Shown here one piece after another: positions 25,208 through 33,601 of a DNA stretch of 64,000 nt (position 1 is its first letter; each line of letters starts with the position of its first letter). Below the pieces are notes generated by a model. That model was not told the origin of the DNA. It was given only the letters and a program-made list of their open reading frames with translations, and made no database searches. Origin of the DNA: Parvularcula sp964219355 (GTDB lineage: Bacteria; Pseudomonadota; Alphaproteobacteria; Caulobacterales; Parvularculaceae); the NCBI GenBank assembly GCA_964219355.1, contig CAXPOZ010000003.1, positions 496,001 to 560,000 of the forward strand. Reading direction: 5' to 3'. The position numbers and the translations under genes are program-made.

Positions 25208-26620
25208 TCAGGCCTGCATCGTCCAGCCTTCAACGCCCATCGCCGCCTGGCGCAGCGCCTCGGTGCGGGTCGGGTGCGGGTGACAGGTGCGGGCAATGTC
25301 TTCAGACGAGCCGCCAAATTCCATGACGAGGCAGGCTTCGGCGATCATCTCACCCACGCCGGTGCCGATCATGTGAACCCCGAGCACTTCGTCGGTCACC
25401 GCATCGGCGAGGACTTTGACGAAACCGTCCGTCTGGTGGTTTGTTTTTGCCCGGCTGTTGGCCATGAAGGGGAATTTGCCGACCTTGTATTTGCGGCCTT
25501 CCTCTTTGAGCTCTTCTTCGGTCTTGCCGACGGTTGCAACTTCCGGATCGGTGTAAACGACGCCCGGAATGACGTTGTAGTTCACATGGCCCGGCTTGCC
25601 GGCAATGATCTCAGCAACCGCAACGGCCTCATCCTCTGCTTTGTGCGCGAGCATCGGGCCCGGCGTCACATCGCCAATGGCGTAGATGCCTTTGACGCCG
25701 GTTTCATAGTGGTCGTTGACCTCAATGAAACCGCGATTATTGGTCTTGATACCCACTTTTTCGAGGCCAAGGTTCTCAGTGAAAGGACGACGGCCAATGG
25801 CGACCAGTACGGCATCGGCATCGAGCACAGTCGCTTCGCCGCCTTTGGCGGGCTCGACCGTGACCTTCGCGCCCTTGCCGGATTTCTCAACGCCCGTGAC
25901 CTTGGTCGAGAGCATGAAGTCCATGCCCTGCTTCTTCAGGATACGCATGAACTGTTTGGAAAGCTCACCATCCATACCCGGGGTGATGCGGTCGAGGAAT
26001 TCGACCACGGTGACTTTCGCGCCGAGGCGGCGCCAGACCGAGCCAAGCTCGAGCCCGATGATCCCGCCACCGACAACGACCATGTGCTCTGGCACTTTGG
26101 GCAGGGACAGCGCGCCGGTCGAGGAGACAACGAGCTTCTCGTCAATCTCGACACCGGGCAGCGGCATGACTTCCGAACCGGTTGCTATGATGATGTTCTT
26201 CGCCGAGATTTCCTCCGTTGAGCCATCATCCTTCTTCACACTGACCTTGCCGGGAGCGGAGATCTGGCCCCAGCCATTGATCGGGGTGATCTTGTTCTTC
26301 TTGAAGAGGAACTGGATACCGTCCGTCAGGCCTGTGACTGCGTCGTCCTTTTGCTTCAGCATGGCATCAAGATCGAGCTCGAGGCCTTTGATCTTCACTC
26401 CAAGGTCCGCGAAATGCTTGTCCGCGCCTTCATAGGCTTCGGAAGCGTGCAGCAGCGCCTTTGACGGGATGCAGCCAACATTCAGGCACGTGCCGCCGAA
26501 CCGGCCGGTCTCGCGTTTCTCGATACAGGCGGTGGAAAGGCCAAGCTGGGCTGCACGGATCGCGGCATTATAGCCGCCGGGGCCGCCGCCAATGACGACG
26601 ACATCGAAGGATTGGGACAT
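25208..26620 (-). CDS. lpdA: Dihydrolipoyl dehydrogenase (E3)
   Basis: A 470-residue flavoprotein that reoxidises lipoamide in 2-oxo acid dehydrogenase complexes. FAD site VVVIGGGPGGYNAAIRAAQLG, the redox disulfide GGTCLNVGCIPSKALLHASE, the NAD site MVVVGGGIIGLELGSVWRRLG and the C-terminal His/Glu pair CHPHPTRTEALRQAAM are all present. Length is standard. No pyruvate or oxoglutarate dehydrogenase genes are visible nearby, so which complex it serves is open. Confidence 0.97.
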   Translation of the reverse strand: MSQSFDVVVIGGGPGGYNAAIRAAQLGLSTACIEKRETGRFGGTCLNVGCIPSKALLHASEAYEGADKHFADLGVKIKGLELDLDAMLKQKDDAVTGLTDGIQFLFKKNKITPINGWGQISAPGKVSVKKDDGSTEEISAKNIIIATGSEVMPLPGVEIDEKLVVSSTGALSLPKVPEHMVVVGGGIIGLELGSVWRRLGAKVTVVEFLDRITPGMDGELSKQFMRILKKQGMDFMLSTKVTGVEKSGKGAKVTVEPAKGGEATVLDADAVLVAIGRRPFTENLGLEKVGIKTNNRGFIEVNDHYETGVKGIYAIGDVTPGPMLAHKAEDEAVAVAEIIAGKPGHVNYNVIPGVVYTDPEVATVGKTEEELKEEGRKYKVGKFPFMANSRAKTNHQTDGFVKVLADAVTDEVLGVHMIGTGVGEMIAEACLVMEFGGSSEDIARTCHPHPTRTEALRQAAMGVEGWTMQA

Positions 26621-26685
26621 GGAAGAGCTCGCGAAAAACTAGCGTTGGATATTCGCGAGGGAGGTAGGCCCGGTCCCCTACAGGG

Positions 26686-27318
26686 TCAAGCGGAGGGGGT
26701 GTCCTCGGCCATGCGCTCGATCCCCGCATGGGCAAAAAGCGGATGCCGCGCCAGATAGCCCGCGATCCGGGCACTCATGGCCTCAAAGCTGCTCCCATAG
26801 AAAAAGAGGACCGTATCAGTGCTGAGCCGCCGATAGCTGCGATAGGCCCCTGCCTCCCCCAGCAACCCACCGATTTCGGCGATGACCTCTTCAAGGATGT
26901 CACTCTCGGTGATCCCCTTCGGCAGCTCATCCCGGCAAAGCCGGATCGCCATGCCTTCTTGCGTGCCGAACGGGATACGACGGTCCTCCGCCTCACTCTC
27001 CCCCTCGATAATCAGCATGGAGCCTTTGGGCGCGCCGATATCCTCCAATGCAGCAATGACGCGCGCGACGGTCGCGTCATCGGCTTGCCGGACTTCGAGT
27101 TCGAGATCACAGGCTGCGATGCTGCCATCTCTTGCGAGAAGTGAGCTGCCGCCGATGAATTCCCCCAATCCATCGGCCTTCATCAAGATCTCAAGCGGAT
27201 CCTCGAACTGCTCCCCCAGATTGATCGGCTGGATCGGCGCGTTGAGGCGCGCGACGAGATAAACGCGCTCGCCGTCCTCATCATCAATGAAATGCGTGCT
27301 TTCCTGACCCGAAAACAT
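26686..27318 (-). CDS. Conserved hypothetical protein, 210 residues
   Basis: An acidic soluble protein with no signal peptide or membrane segment. Visible segments include ERVYLVARLNAPIQPINLGEQFEDPLE near the start, a central DATVARVIAALEDIGAPKGS and LSTDTVLFFYGSSFEAMSARI. The mixture of alternating hydrophobics and loops suggests two alpha/beta modules, perhaps two repeats of the same fold. I do not recognise a catalytic motif. It lies about 65 bp before lpdA on the same strand with its own intergenic space. Confidence 0.7.
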   Translation of the reverse strand: MFSGQESTHFIDDEDGERVYLVARLNAPIQPINLGEQFEDPLEILMKADGLGEFIGGSSLLARDGSIAACDLELEVRQADDATVARVIAALEDIGAPKGSMLIIEGESEAEDRRIPFGTQEGMAIRLCRDELPKGITESDILEEVIAEIGGLLGEAGAYRSYRRLSTDTVLFFYGSSFEAMSARIAGYLARHPLFAHAGIERMAEDTPSA

Positions 27319-27405
27319 GCCACTCTCCCAGGGTCTCCCCCTCGGAGAATGGCAGGTTTACGTTAAATCCCGCCCAGCCAATCGTGATAAATTGAACGGC
27401 CAGCG

Positions 27406-27828
27406 TTAAGGTTTTGGCCAGAGGACCATCTGGGTACAGCGGAACAGCGCAATGGTCTTGCCGTCTTCGGCGCGGGTGACTTCCGCATCCCAGAGCTGGG
27501 TGTTGCGGCCCAGATGCACCGCCTTTGCTTCGGCGCGGACAACCCCGTCACGGGCTGTGCCAAGGAAATTCGATTTGAGCTCAATCGTCGTGAAACCGAC
27601 CGCCCCTTCAGGTAGGCTCGCCATGCAGCCAAAGCCGCAGGTACTGTCCGCCAGCGTCACCACAGAACCTGCATGAAGATAGCCATTATGGGCCAGTACA
27701 TCCTGTCGGACCGGCAATTCAGCCAGCGCTCGGCCATGCTCGACAGAGAGGAATTTGAGGCCCAGCAGGCCCGGCAGATGTGACTGGCCGGCGGCTTCTA
27801 GATCCTTGGGGTCAAATGATGCGGACAT
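27406..27828 (-). CDS. PaaI-type hotdog-fold thioesterase
   Basis: A 140-residue 4HBT-superfamily protein. The motif DVLAHNGYLHAGSVVTLADSTCGFGC carries the conserved Asn-Gly-x-x-His-x-Gly of the PaaI group, followed by FTTIELKSNFLGTARDGVVRAEAKAVHLGRNT. It probably hydrolyses an acyl-CoA thioester; the substrate is unknown. Upstream GGAGGTAGCC supports the ATG at 27828. The 33 bp upstream separate it from a short DksA gene on the same strand. Confidence 0.85.
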   Translation of the reverse strand: MSASFDPKDLEAAGQSHLPGLLGLKFLSVEHGRALAELPVRQDVLAHNGYLHAGSVVTLADSTCGFGCMASLPEGAVGFTTIELKSNFLGTARDGVVRAEAKAVHLGRNTQLWDAEVTRAEDGKTIALFRCTQMVLWPKP

Positions 27829-27861
27829 GGTGGCTACCTCCTGAATAAGTCAGGCTCGAGA

Positions 27862-28194
27862 CTAGCGCCGGCAGTCGCGGCAAAGCTCGGCCATCGGATC
27901 AATTTCGAGCCGGGCTTCGGCGATCTCTTCGCCGCATTCAAGGCATTCGCCATATGCACCCGCCTCAACGCGTCCGAGCGCGAGTTCGATTCGCCCAAGG
28001 TCACGGCGCCGAAGCTGTTCCTGCGCATTGGCCATCGCCTGCTGTTGCAAGGCATCCTGACGGGAAAGCCGCCCGACCGATTGCTGATCGAGCTGGGGCG
28101 CCTTGCGCGCATCGGCCGCGGCCTCTGATTGAGAAAAAAGGCGCGCCCTCTCTTCCAGAAGACGCGCCTCGAATTTTTTCAGATCGATCGGCAT
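27862..28194 (-). CDS. Short DksA/TraR-family zinc-finger protein
   Basis: A 110-residue protein with N-terminal helical segments (FEARLLEERARLFSQSEAA) and a C-terminal four-Cys finger YGECLECGEEI...ELCRDCRR. The family enters the secondary channel of RNA polymerase; this short form lacks the longer coiled coil of canonical DksA, so it may be a paralogue. It is 12 bp downstream of tig on the same strand and may be cotranscribed. Confidence 0.82.
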   Translation of the reverse strand: MPIDLKKFEARLLEERARLFSQSEAAADARKAPQLDQQSVGRLSRQDALQQQAMANAQEQLRRRDLGRIELALGRVEAGAYGECLECGEEIAEARLEIDPMAELCRDCRR

Positions 28195-28206
28195 GAGCCG
28201 CCGGGC

Positions 28207-29550
28207 TTATTCGACGAGATCGTCTTCGCCCGGATCTTTCATCAGCTCTTCCTTGGAGACCGTCTTGTCGGTCACTTCGGCCTTTTCGATGATGTGATCG
28301 ATGACGCGATCTTCGAACAGCGGCGCACGAAGCTGGGCATAGGCGCCCGGATTCTGCTGCAGGTACTGAACAACCTGCTCGACCGGCACGCCGGCCTGCA
28401 TCGCCTGGATCTGGATCTGGCGCTGCATGTCCTGATCGGGAACGGTGACTTTCGCCGCCTTGCCCATTTCGGCAAGGACGAGCCCGAGGCGCACGCGGCG
28501 CTCGGCAATCTTGCGGTAGTCCTCTTTGAGTTCGTCCTCGGACTTGTCCTTGTCTTCCTCGTCACGCTCGGCGCCTTCGACCTGTGCCCAGATCTGGCGG
28601 AACTCGGCATCGACCATGCCTGGCGGCAGGTCGAAATCGTGCTTCTCGTCGAGAAGGTCGAGGATGTCGCGCTTAAGGTGCAGGCGCGACTGGCCGTCAT
28701 AGCGGCGCTGGATCTGCTCTTTCACGCGCTCTTTAAGCTGAGCGAGATCCTCAAGGCCCATGGCTTTGGCGAATTCGTCATCGATGGTCGTCTCTTTAGG
28801 CGCTTTGACCGCCTGAACGGTGACATCGAAGGTCGCTTCCTTGCCGGCGAGCTGGTCGGCGCCATACTCTTCGGGGAAAGTCACGGTGATGAGTTTCTCG
28901 TCACCGGCTTTGACGCCCATGAGCTGCTCTTCAAAGCCCGGAATGAACGAGCCGGAACCGAGAACGAGCGGCACGCCCTCGCCCTTGCCGCCCTGGAATT
29001 CCTCGCCGTCGATCTTGCCGACGAAATCGATGCTCAGCTGGTCGCCGTCTTCGGCTGCCGCATCGACATCACGATCCGCATACTGGACATTCTCTTCAGC
29101 GATCTTGGCGACTTCTTCGTCGACTTCTTCATCAGAGATGTCAGCCGTCAGGCGCGTCAACGCGAGGCCTTCGACCTCAGCCGGTTCGAAGTCCGGCAGG
29201 ACCTCGACATGGATGTCATACTCAAGGTCGGCATCGCCATCGATGACCTTTTCAATCAGGCCCTCGTCGAGATGCGGGTGCGGCGGCATGGCTGGCTGGA
29301 CCTTGGCATCGTTCAGCGCCTTTTGCTGGGCAGCGGCCATCTCTTCCTGGATCAGCTCGGACATCATGCCCTTACCGTACATTTTCTTGAGGAAGGAGAG
29401 CGGCGCCTTGCCCGGCCGGAAGCCTTTGAGATGCACCTGACCCTTCACTTCTTCCAGCTTCGCATCGAGGCGAGTGGAGAGATGCGATTGCGGGATCACG
29501 ACGCGGAATTCGCGGCTAAGGCCTTCGGCAGATTTTTCTGTGACTTGCAT
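28207..29550 (-). CDS. tig: Trigger factor, ribosome-bound chaperone
   Basis: A 447-residue trigger factor. The ribosome-binding domain holds the signature HLKGFRPGKAPLSFLKKMYG (residues about 36-55). The central FKBP-like domain (about 155-245) includes DQLSIDFVGKIDGEEFQGG and PGFEEQLMGVKAGDEKLI. The helical C-terminal arms end in an acidic tail (KEELMKDPGEDDLVE). It protects nascent chains and has peptidyl-prolyl isomerase activity. Confidence 0.97.
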   Translation of the reverse strand: MQVTEKSAEGLSREFRVVIPQSHLSTRLDAKLEEVKGQVHLKGFRPGKAPLSFLKKMYGKGMMSELIQEEMAAAQQKALNDAKVQPAMPPHPHLDEGLIEKVIDGDADLEYDIHVEVLPDFEPAEVEGLALTRLTADISDEEVDEEVAKIAEENVQYADRDVDAAAEDGDQLSIDFVGKIDGEEFQGGKGEGVPLVLGSGSFIPGFEEQLMGVKAGDEKLITVTFPEEYGADQLAGKEATFDVTVQAVKAPKETTIDDEFAKAMGLEDLAQLKERVKEQIQRRYDGQSRLHLKRDILDLLDEKHDFDLPPGMVDAEFRQIWAQVEGAERDEEDKDKSEDELKEDYRKIAERRVRLGLVLAEMGKAAKVTVPDQDMQRQIQIQAMQAGVPVEQVVQYLQQNPGAYAQLRAPLFEDRVIDHIIEKAEVTDKTVSKEELMKDPGEDDLVE

Positions 29551-29691
29551 GTCGGTCTTTCGGTGCCGGGCCGGTCGAGGGCCCGGAAGAGTCTAGAGTT
29601 TCCGGAAAAACGAAGGACGCCCGATAGCGCTGTGGGCGCGCGGGCGCAAGGGGCAGCAATGCCTTGCCTTCAAAGCACCTTCTTTGCCCCC

Positions 29692-31518
29692 CTATCCGGC
29701 CGGTGCTGGCGGGGGGCCGTCGCTGGCATCCTTCATCGGCTCCATGCCCTGATCGGCGATGCCATGCGGCTGGCGGGTGCCCGGCACGCGGATGTCCTCG
29801 ACCAGCTCGACAATGTCCTGCGGCGGCGGCGAAGTCAGGAGCGCGGTGACGATCCCCACGCCTAGCGCCAGGAACATGAAGACAAAGCCGATCCCCTCTG
29901 GCGAGACGCCAAAGAGATATTGCTCGGGCGTGCCGCCCCCGAATTTGAACCAGAAGATATAGGCGAAGGTGGTGATCAGCCCCGTCAGCATGGCCGCAAT
30001 CGCCCCTTCCTTGTTCATGCGGGTCCAGAAGATGCCAAGGAAGATGATCGGGAAGAGTGAGGCGGCGGCGAGCCCGAAGGCAAAGGCAACAACCTGCGCC
30101 ACGAATCCAAGCTGCGAGGCAAAAAGGCCAAGGAGGCCTGCGGCCACCACCGCGCCTGCGGCAGAGGCCCGTGCGACCCGAAGCTCGGTTTTGTCATTCA
30201 TCTGCGGGAACAGGGTCCGTCGGCAGATATCATGGCTGACCGCCGATGAGATCACCATTAAAAGCCCGGCAGCTGTCGATAGTGCAGCCGCCAGCCCGCC
30301 CGCCACAACGAGCCCGATGACCCAGGCCGGCAGGCCCGCAATCTGCGGATTGGCGAGAACGAAAATATCGCGATTGGGGTCGACCTCATTCGCCAGTCCG
30401 TCCGGCGCATTGGGTCCGCGATACTGCATCACCCCGTCGCCATTCTTGTCCTCATAGGAAAGAAGCCCCGTCTTCTCCCAGTCCTTGTACCAGTGGGGCA
30501 CGGGCGTCCCGCCCGCTTCGCGGATCTTCGCAGCCTCCGCCTCGTAATCGATCTCGTCGATATTGCCCTCGATATAGGTCGCCTCATTCACCGTGCTGAT
30601 GAAATTGAGCCGGGCAAAGGCGCCGATAGCGGGTGCGGTCGTATAAAGAAGCGCAATAAAGAGCAGCGCCCAGCCAGCCGAGACGCGCGCCGCCCGCGCA
30701 TTCCTGACCGTGAAGAAACGGATGATGACATGCGGAAGGCCCGCCGTCCCGAACATCAGGGCGCCAGTGATCGCAAAGACATCGAACATGGATTTGTTCG
30801 TGCTCGTATATTCGGCAAAACCGAGATCGGTGAGCGTGGTGTTGAGCTTCTCGAGCATCGCCACATCCTCACCCCGCACATTCGAGATGAAGCCGAGCTG
30901 CGGGAAGACATTCCCGGTGATGATGAAGGAGATGAAGATCGCCGGGACCGTATAGGCAAAGATCATCACGCAATACTGGACAACCTGCGTATAGGTGACG
31001 CCCTTCATGCCGCCGAGTGTCGCGTAGAAGAAAACGATCACCATGCCGATGATGATGCCCCACTCGAACGGGATACCGAGGAAACCGGAGAAGGCAACGC
31101 CCACCCCTTTCATCTGGCCGGCGATATAGGTGAAGGAGACGAACAGCGCACAGATGACCGCGACGATCCGCGCGAAGGTCGAATAATATCTGTCCCCCAC
31201 AAAGTCCGGCACGGTGAATTTGCCGAACTCCCGCAAATATGGCGCAAGCAGCAGCGCCAGCAGCACATAGCCGCCGGTCCAGCCCATCAGATAGACCGAC
31301 CCGCCATAGCCGAGGAACGCAATCAGCCCCGCCATGGAGAGGAAGGATGCCGCACTCATCCAGTCGGCAGCGGTCGCCATGCCATTGACGGCCGGATGGA
31401 CGTCATGGCCTGCGACATAGAATTCATCCGTACTGCCCGCCCGCGACCAGAGGGCAATGCCGATATAGGCCGAAAACGACAGCCCGACGAAGAGATAGCT
31501 CCAGAATGCCTGATCCAT
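29692..31518 (-). CDS. Sodium:solute symporter (SSS family, ActP-like large subunit)
   Basis: A 608-residue integral membrane protein with about 13 spans. SSS features include EFYVAGHDVHPAVNGMATAADWMSAASF near the first helices, GGYVLLALLLAPYLR and TLGGMKGVTYTQVVQYCVM. A loop at about 330-390 contains DYEAEAAKIREAGGTPVPHWYKDWE, typical of the acetate/solute subfamily that pairs with DUF4212. The transported solute is likely an organic acid but is not fixed by sequence. It follows the DUF4212 gene by 3 bp. Confidence 0.9.
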   Translation of the reverse strand: MDQAFWSYLFVGLSFSAYIGIALWSRAGSTDEFYVAGHDVHPAVNGMATAADWMSAASFLSMAGLIAFLGYGGSVYLMGWTGGYVLLALLLAPYLREFGKFTVPDFVGDRYYSTFARIVAVICALFVSFTYIAGQMKGVGVAFSGFLGIPFEWGIIIGMVIVFFYATLGGMKGVTYTQVVQYCVMIFAYTVPAIFISFIITGNVFPQLGFISNVRGEDVAMLEKLNTTLTDLGFAEYTSTNKSMFDVFAITGALMFGTAGLPHVIIRFFTVRNARAARVSAGWALLFIALLYTTAPAIGAFARLNFISTVNEATYIEGNIDEIDYEAEAAKIREAGGTPVPHWYKDWEKTGLLSYEDKNGDGVMQYRGPNAPDGLANEVDPNRDIFVLANPQIAGLPAWVIGLVVAGGLAAALSTAAGLLMVISSAVSHDICRRTLFPQMNDKTELRVARASAAGAVVAAGLLGLFASQLGFVAQVVAFAFGLAAASLFPIIFLGIFWTRMNKEGAIAAMLTGLITTFAYIFWFKFGGGTPEQYLFGVSPEGIGFVFMFLALGVGIVTALLTSPPPQDIVELVEDIRVPGTRQPHGIADQGMEPMKDASDGPPPAPAG

Positions 31519-31521
31519 GAT

Positions 31522-31797
31522 CTATTCTCCGAGCCCGAAACGCTTTTCGAGCCGGGTCATGGCAAAGCAGTAATAGGCAATGAGGATGAGGAAGACATAG
31601 ATCGCCCCCTGCTGGGCGAACCAGAACCCCAGCGGCGCGCCGCCAATCGAGACCTTGTCGAGGATATCCCTGAAGAGGACGCCGGCGCCGTATGAAACGG
31701 CAAACCAGATCACGAGCAGCGTGATGGTGAGCCGGATCGTCGCGCGCCAATAGGCTTTCGCCTGATCCTTTGTCAGCTGCGGCTTATTCCCTGCCAT
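31522..31797 (-). CDS. DUF4212 small subunit of sodium/solute symporter
   Basis: A 91-residue protein with two spans (LTITLLVIWFAVSYGAGVLF and IYVFLILIAYYCFAM), the conserved APLGFWFAQQGAIYVF hinge and the terminal RLEKRFGLGE. This small protein always sits before an SSS-family gene, and the two probably act together. ATG 31797 is preferred over 31812 because GAGGGAGG lies just upstream of it. Confidence 0.88.
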   Translation of the reverse strand: MAGNKPQLTKDQAKAYWRATIRLTITLLVIWFAVSYGAGVLFRDILDKVSIGGAPLGFWFAQQGAIYVFLILIAYYCFAMTRLEKRFGLGE

Positions 31798-32073
31798 GGG
31801 AGCCTCCCTCATTATCGTTCATTTTAGCCGAGGCTTTTGACACGATCCTGCACGCTCGAACACCCGGCAGGGTGAGGAAAGGAATGGACCGAGGAACGGG
31901 GGCTGGGCGGCTGGTTTGAGAAAGAAATCTGTCCGCGAGTAGCAAGCGCCTGACCCGGCGCCAGGCGGATGGCTTGCAAATCCGTCGCTGCAGAAGGTCC
32001 GCCTACGTGCTGCTGGAAATCCGGCGTGACAGCCTTACTTCCACTCTCGCTACGCTCGATCGGCAGCGAAGGC

Positions 32074-32137
32074 TGGTACCGGTGGTCGGACTCGAACCGA
32101 CACTCCTTGCGGAACCGGATTTTGAATCCGGCGCGTC
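32074..32137 (-). pseudogene. tRNA-Leu(CAA) 3' portion, split by the integrated element
   Basis: The minus strand reads the anticodon stem-loop (CCGGATTCAAAATCCGG), the variable arm, the T arm GTCGGTTCGAGTCCGAC and the acceptor end CACCGGTACCA. The 5' acceptor strand and D arm are absent here and lie at 62820-62840, 30.7 kb away. Joined, the two pieces give a complete 85-nt tRNA-Leu, so this was the integration target. Confidence 0.9.
32118..32137. other. attL core
   Basis: A 20-bp segment identical to 62800-62819. It lies within the anticodon stem-loop of the split tRNA. Inside the element the sequence changes at once to AT-rich DNA (aaatatcatcat), showing that the element does not restore the tRNA by carrying its missing half at this end. 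Confidence 0.9.
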
Positions 32138-32188
32138 AAATATCATCATATTGTTTTTATTAGGCATTTCTCTGCCTGCAAAATTTTC

Positions 32189-32208
32189 TGTGTATCGATT
32201 TGTGTAAA
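32189..32208. repeat. Integrase arm-type repeat, left end
   Basis: ctgtgtatcgatttgtgtaa matches ctgtgtatcgaatgtgtaac at 62705-62724 except for a one-base shift in the middle. Direct repeats just inside both ends of an element are typical arm-binding sites for tyrosine integrases. Confidence 0.55.
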
Positions 32209-32451
32209 TTTCACTCCTCACGCACCGCTCGTTGTGAGCAACTCAGATCGAGTGATGGGTTTCCTGGTTGGCATGACCCGTTCCTACCTAGCCTCGGTCT
32301 TCCCGGTGTTGGCCGTTAGGCGGGGATGATACGTCAGCAAAGCGCTGCGCAAGCGGTAGCTCCTCCACTCACGTTCCGGCCCTGACGGGTGCGTAGGCAC
32401 TTCTGAGACTGCCGTTCTCGATTCCCCGAACAACCAACAAGGGGAAGAACC
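32209..32451. other. Noncoding left-end segment
   Basis: No convincing reading frame is seen. It is GC-rich compared with the DNA on both sides, with stem-forming stretches (gttggccgttaggcggggatg, aagcgctgcgcaagcgg). It could hold a leader, a small RNA or the promoter of the following small gene; nothing is specific enough to call. Confidence 0.3.
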
Positions 32452-32580
32452 ATGACACATCTACTCTCACTCATCCGTGAACTGTTAAATATACTCTCAC
32501 AGATCAGCTCACTGAAACTGAGCCTGCAATTCAGTAATTATCTGCTACTCAAACTCGTTGTGAACTTGCACAAAAATTAG
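32452..32580 (+). CDS. Small Leu-rich protein, 42 residues, unknown
   Basis: ATG with AAGGGGAAG six bases upstream. The peptide is almost entirely amphipathic and Leu-rich (MTHLLSLIRELLNILSQISS, then LKLSLQFSNYLLLKLVVNL) and ends HKN. It could be a membrane-active peptide of the type I toxin class, but no antisense RNA gene was identified. Position between attL and the Hachiman genes makes it element-borne. Confidence 0.4.
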   Translation: MTHLLSLIRELLNILSQISSLKLSLQFSNYLLLKLVVNLHKN

Positions 32581-32689
32581 GATGAATATAATCCCACTGA
32601 GTGGGAGTGGCTCAGTAAGAGTGGAGGTTCGTATACCACCATACGCCACAGCCCAATTTACGTCGCGCTGAGATGCAATGGTATATATT

Positions 32690-32716
32690 GAGCAAGACAT
32701 TCCAAGACTATTGCTC
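32690..32716. promoter_or_regulatory. Inverted repeat upstream of hamA
   Basis: GAGCAA (32690-32695) and TTGCTC (32711-32716) lie about 75 bp before the hamA start, inside an AT-rich stretch that could hold its promoter. Candidate operator only. Confidence 0.25.
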
Positions 32717-32791
32717 TATGTATAGATTATTCCAAAACATAAGAATTGCTCTTAAAACGAGCATAATAACCCGCAGAAAGACTATCGAACT

Positions 32792-33601
32792 TTGGCAGCA
32801 CCCAACCATATCGTATGGCTCGAGGTTACCGGCGAGATAATCCAGACGGCAGATGGCAAGGAGACTGAAGTCTGGGTTCTACAGCACGCTGATGATGCCG
32901 CGATCCTCTCTGCCTGGGCGACCCATTTCCGACAGCATTATTGCCGCGATGAAGACCTGCCGGATCTGGTTGCGGATACGGGGCTATCGAATGCCGAATT
33001 TCTGACCAAAATCAAATTCCCAGATGCCGTAGCTGCTCCTGGCCCTAGTACACGTGCGGGCGACTTTGGAGAAATCCTCGTGGCAGACTTCATCGAATAT
33101 GTGCTGGGGTATTGGTGTCCGCGGCATGGACGATTTGAGGATCGCGAAAACCGTAATGTGCCATCTAACGGCACAGACGTGATCGGGTTCAGCTTTGCGG
33201 GTGAAGAACCAAGCCCCGATGATGAGTTGCTGGTAATAGAGTCGAAAGCTGGATTCACCCCAACAACAAAAAACCGGTTGCAAAAGGCAATCGACGATTC
33301 CTGCAAGGACCTTGTTCGTGAAGCGATGTCTTTGAGCGCCATCAAGCAACGACTTCTCAAGGTCAACCGTGACGACGCATTGAAGGTTGGACGATTTCAG
33401 AACCAAGGCGATAAACCGTTCAGGAGGACCAACGCTGCAGTTGCTGTACTGGACGACAATGTATTCGCCGAGATGGCTCTCGATGGGTCGGATGCATCTG
33501 AACATCCGAACAAAGACAATCTTCGCTTGTTTGTCATCCGAGGGATTTCGATGATGAATCTCGTTCACGCGCTTTACGAGAGAGCTGCAAATGAAGCCTG
33601 A
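32792..33601 (+). CDS. hamA: HamA, DUF1837-family nuclease of a Hachiman defence system
   Basis: A 269-residue protein with the DUF1837 layout: VWLEVTGE near the start, GDFGEILVADFIEYVL at 90-105, NGTDVIGF with Asp129, and LLVIESKAGF with Glu150-x-Lys152. These residues form a PD-(D/E)xK-type nuclease core. HamA is the nuclease unleashed by HamB on phage infection. Start is TTG 32792 (LAAPNHIVWLEV); no earlier start has better support, and a later one would cut the conserved first strand. It overlaps hamB by 11 bp, the usual coupling in this system. Confidence 0.85.
   Translation: MAAPNHIVWLEVTGEIIQTADGKETEVWVLQHADDAAILSAWATHFRQHYCRDEDLPDLVADTGLSNAEFLTKIKFPDAVAAPGPSTRAGDFGEILVADFIEYVLGYWCPRHGRFEDRENRNVPSNGTDVIGFSFAGEEPSPDDELLVIESKAGFTPTTKNRLQKAIDDSCKDLVREAMSLSAIKQRLLKVNRDDALKVGRFQNQGDKPFRRTNAAVAVLDDNVFAEMALDGSDASEHPNKDNLRLFVIRGISMMNLVHALYERAANEA

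Noticed and set aside
28129..29865. 578-codon open frame on the plus strand
   Set aside because: Antisense to tig and the downstream genes; composition mirrors the real genes and no domain is recognisable.
30493..31695. 400-codon open frame antisense to the symporter gene
   Set aside because: Very rich in Arg, Asp and Glu with no fold-like pattern; a shadow of the membrane protein on the other strand.
32074..32137. A second functional tRNA-Leu gene
   Set aside because: The acceptor 5' strand and D arm are missing, so it cannot fold; only the 61255-61339 copy is complete in this window.
32003..32221. 72-codon minus frame containing DSKSGSARSVGSSPTTGTS
   Set aside because: This is the tRNA-Leu fragment read as protein, a known artefact.
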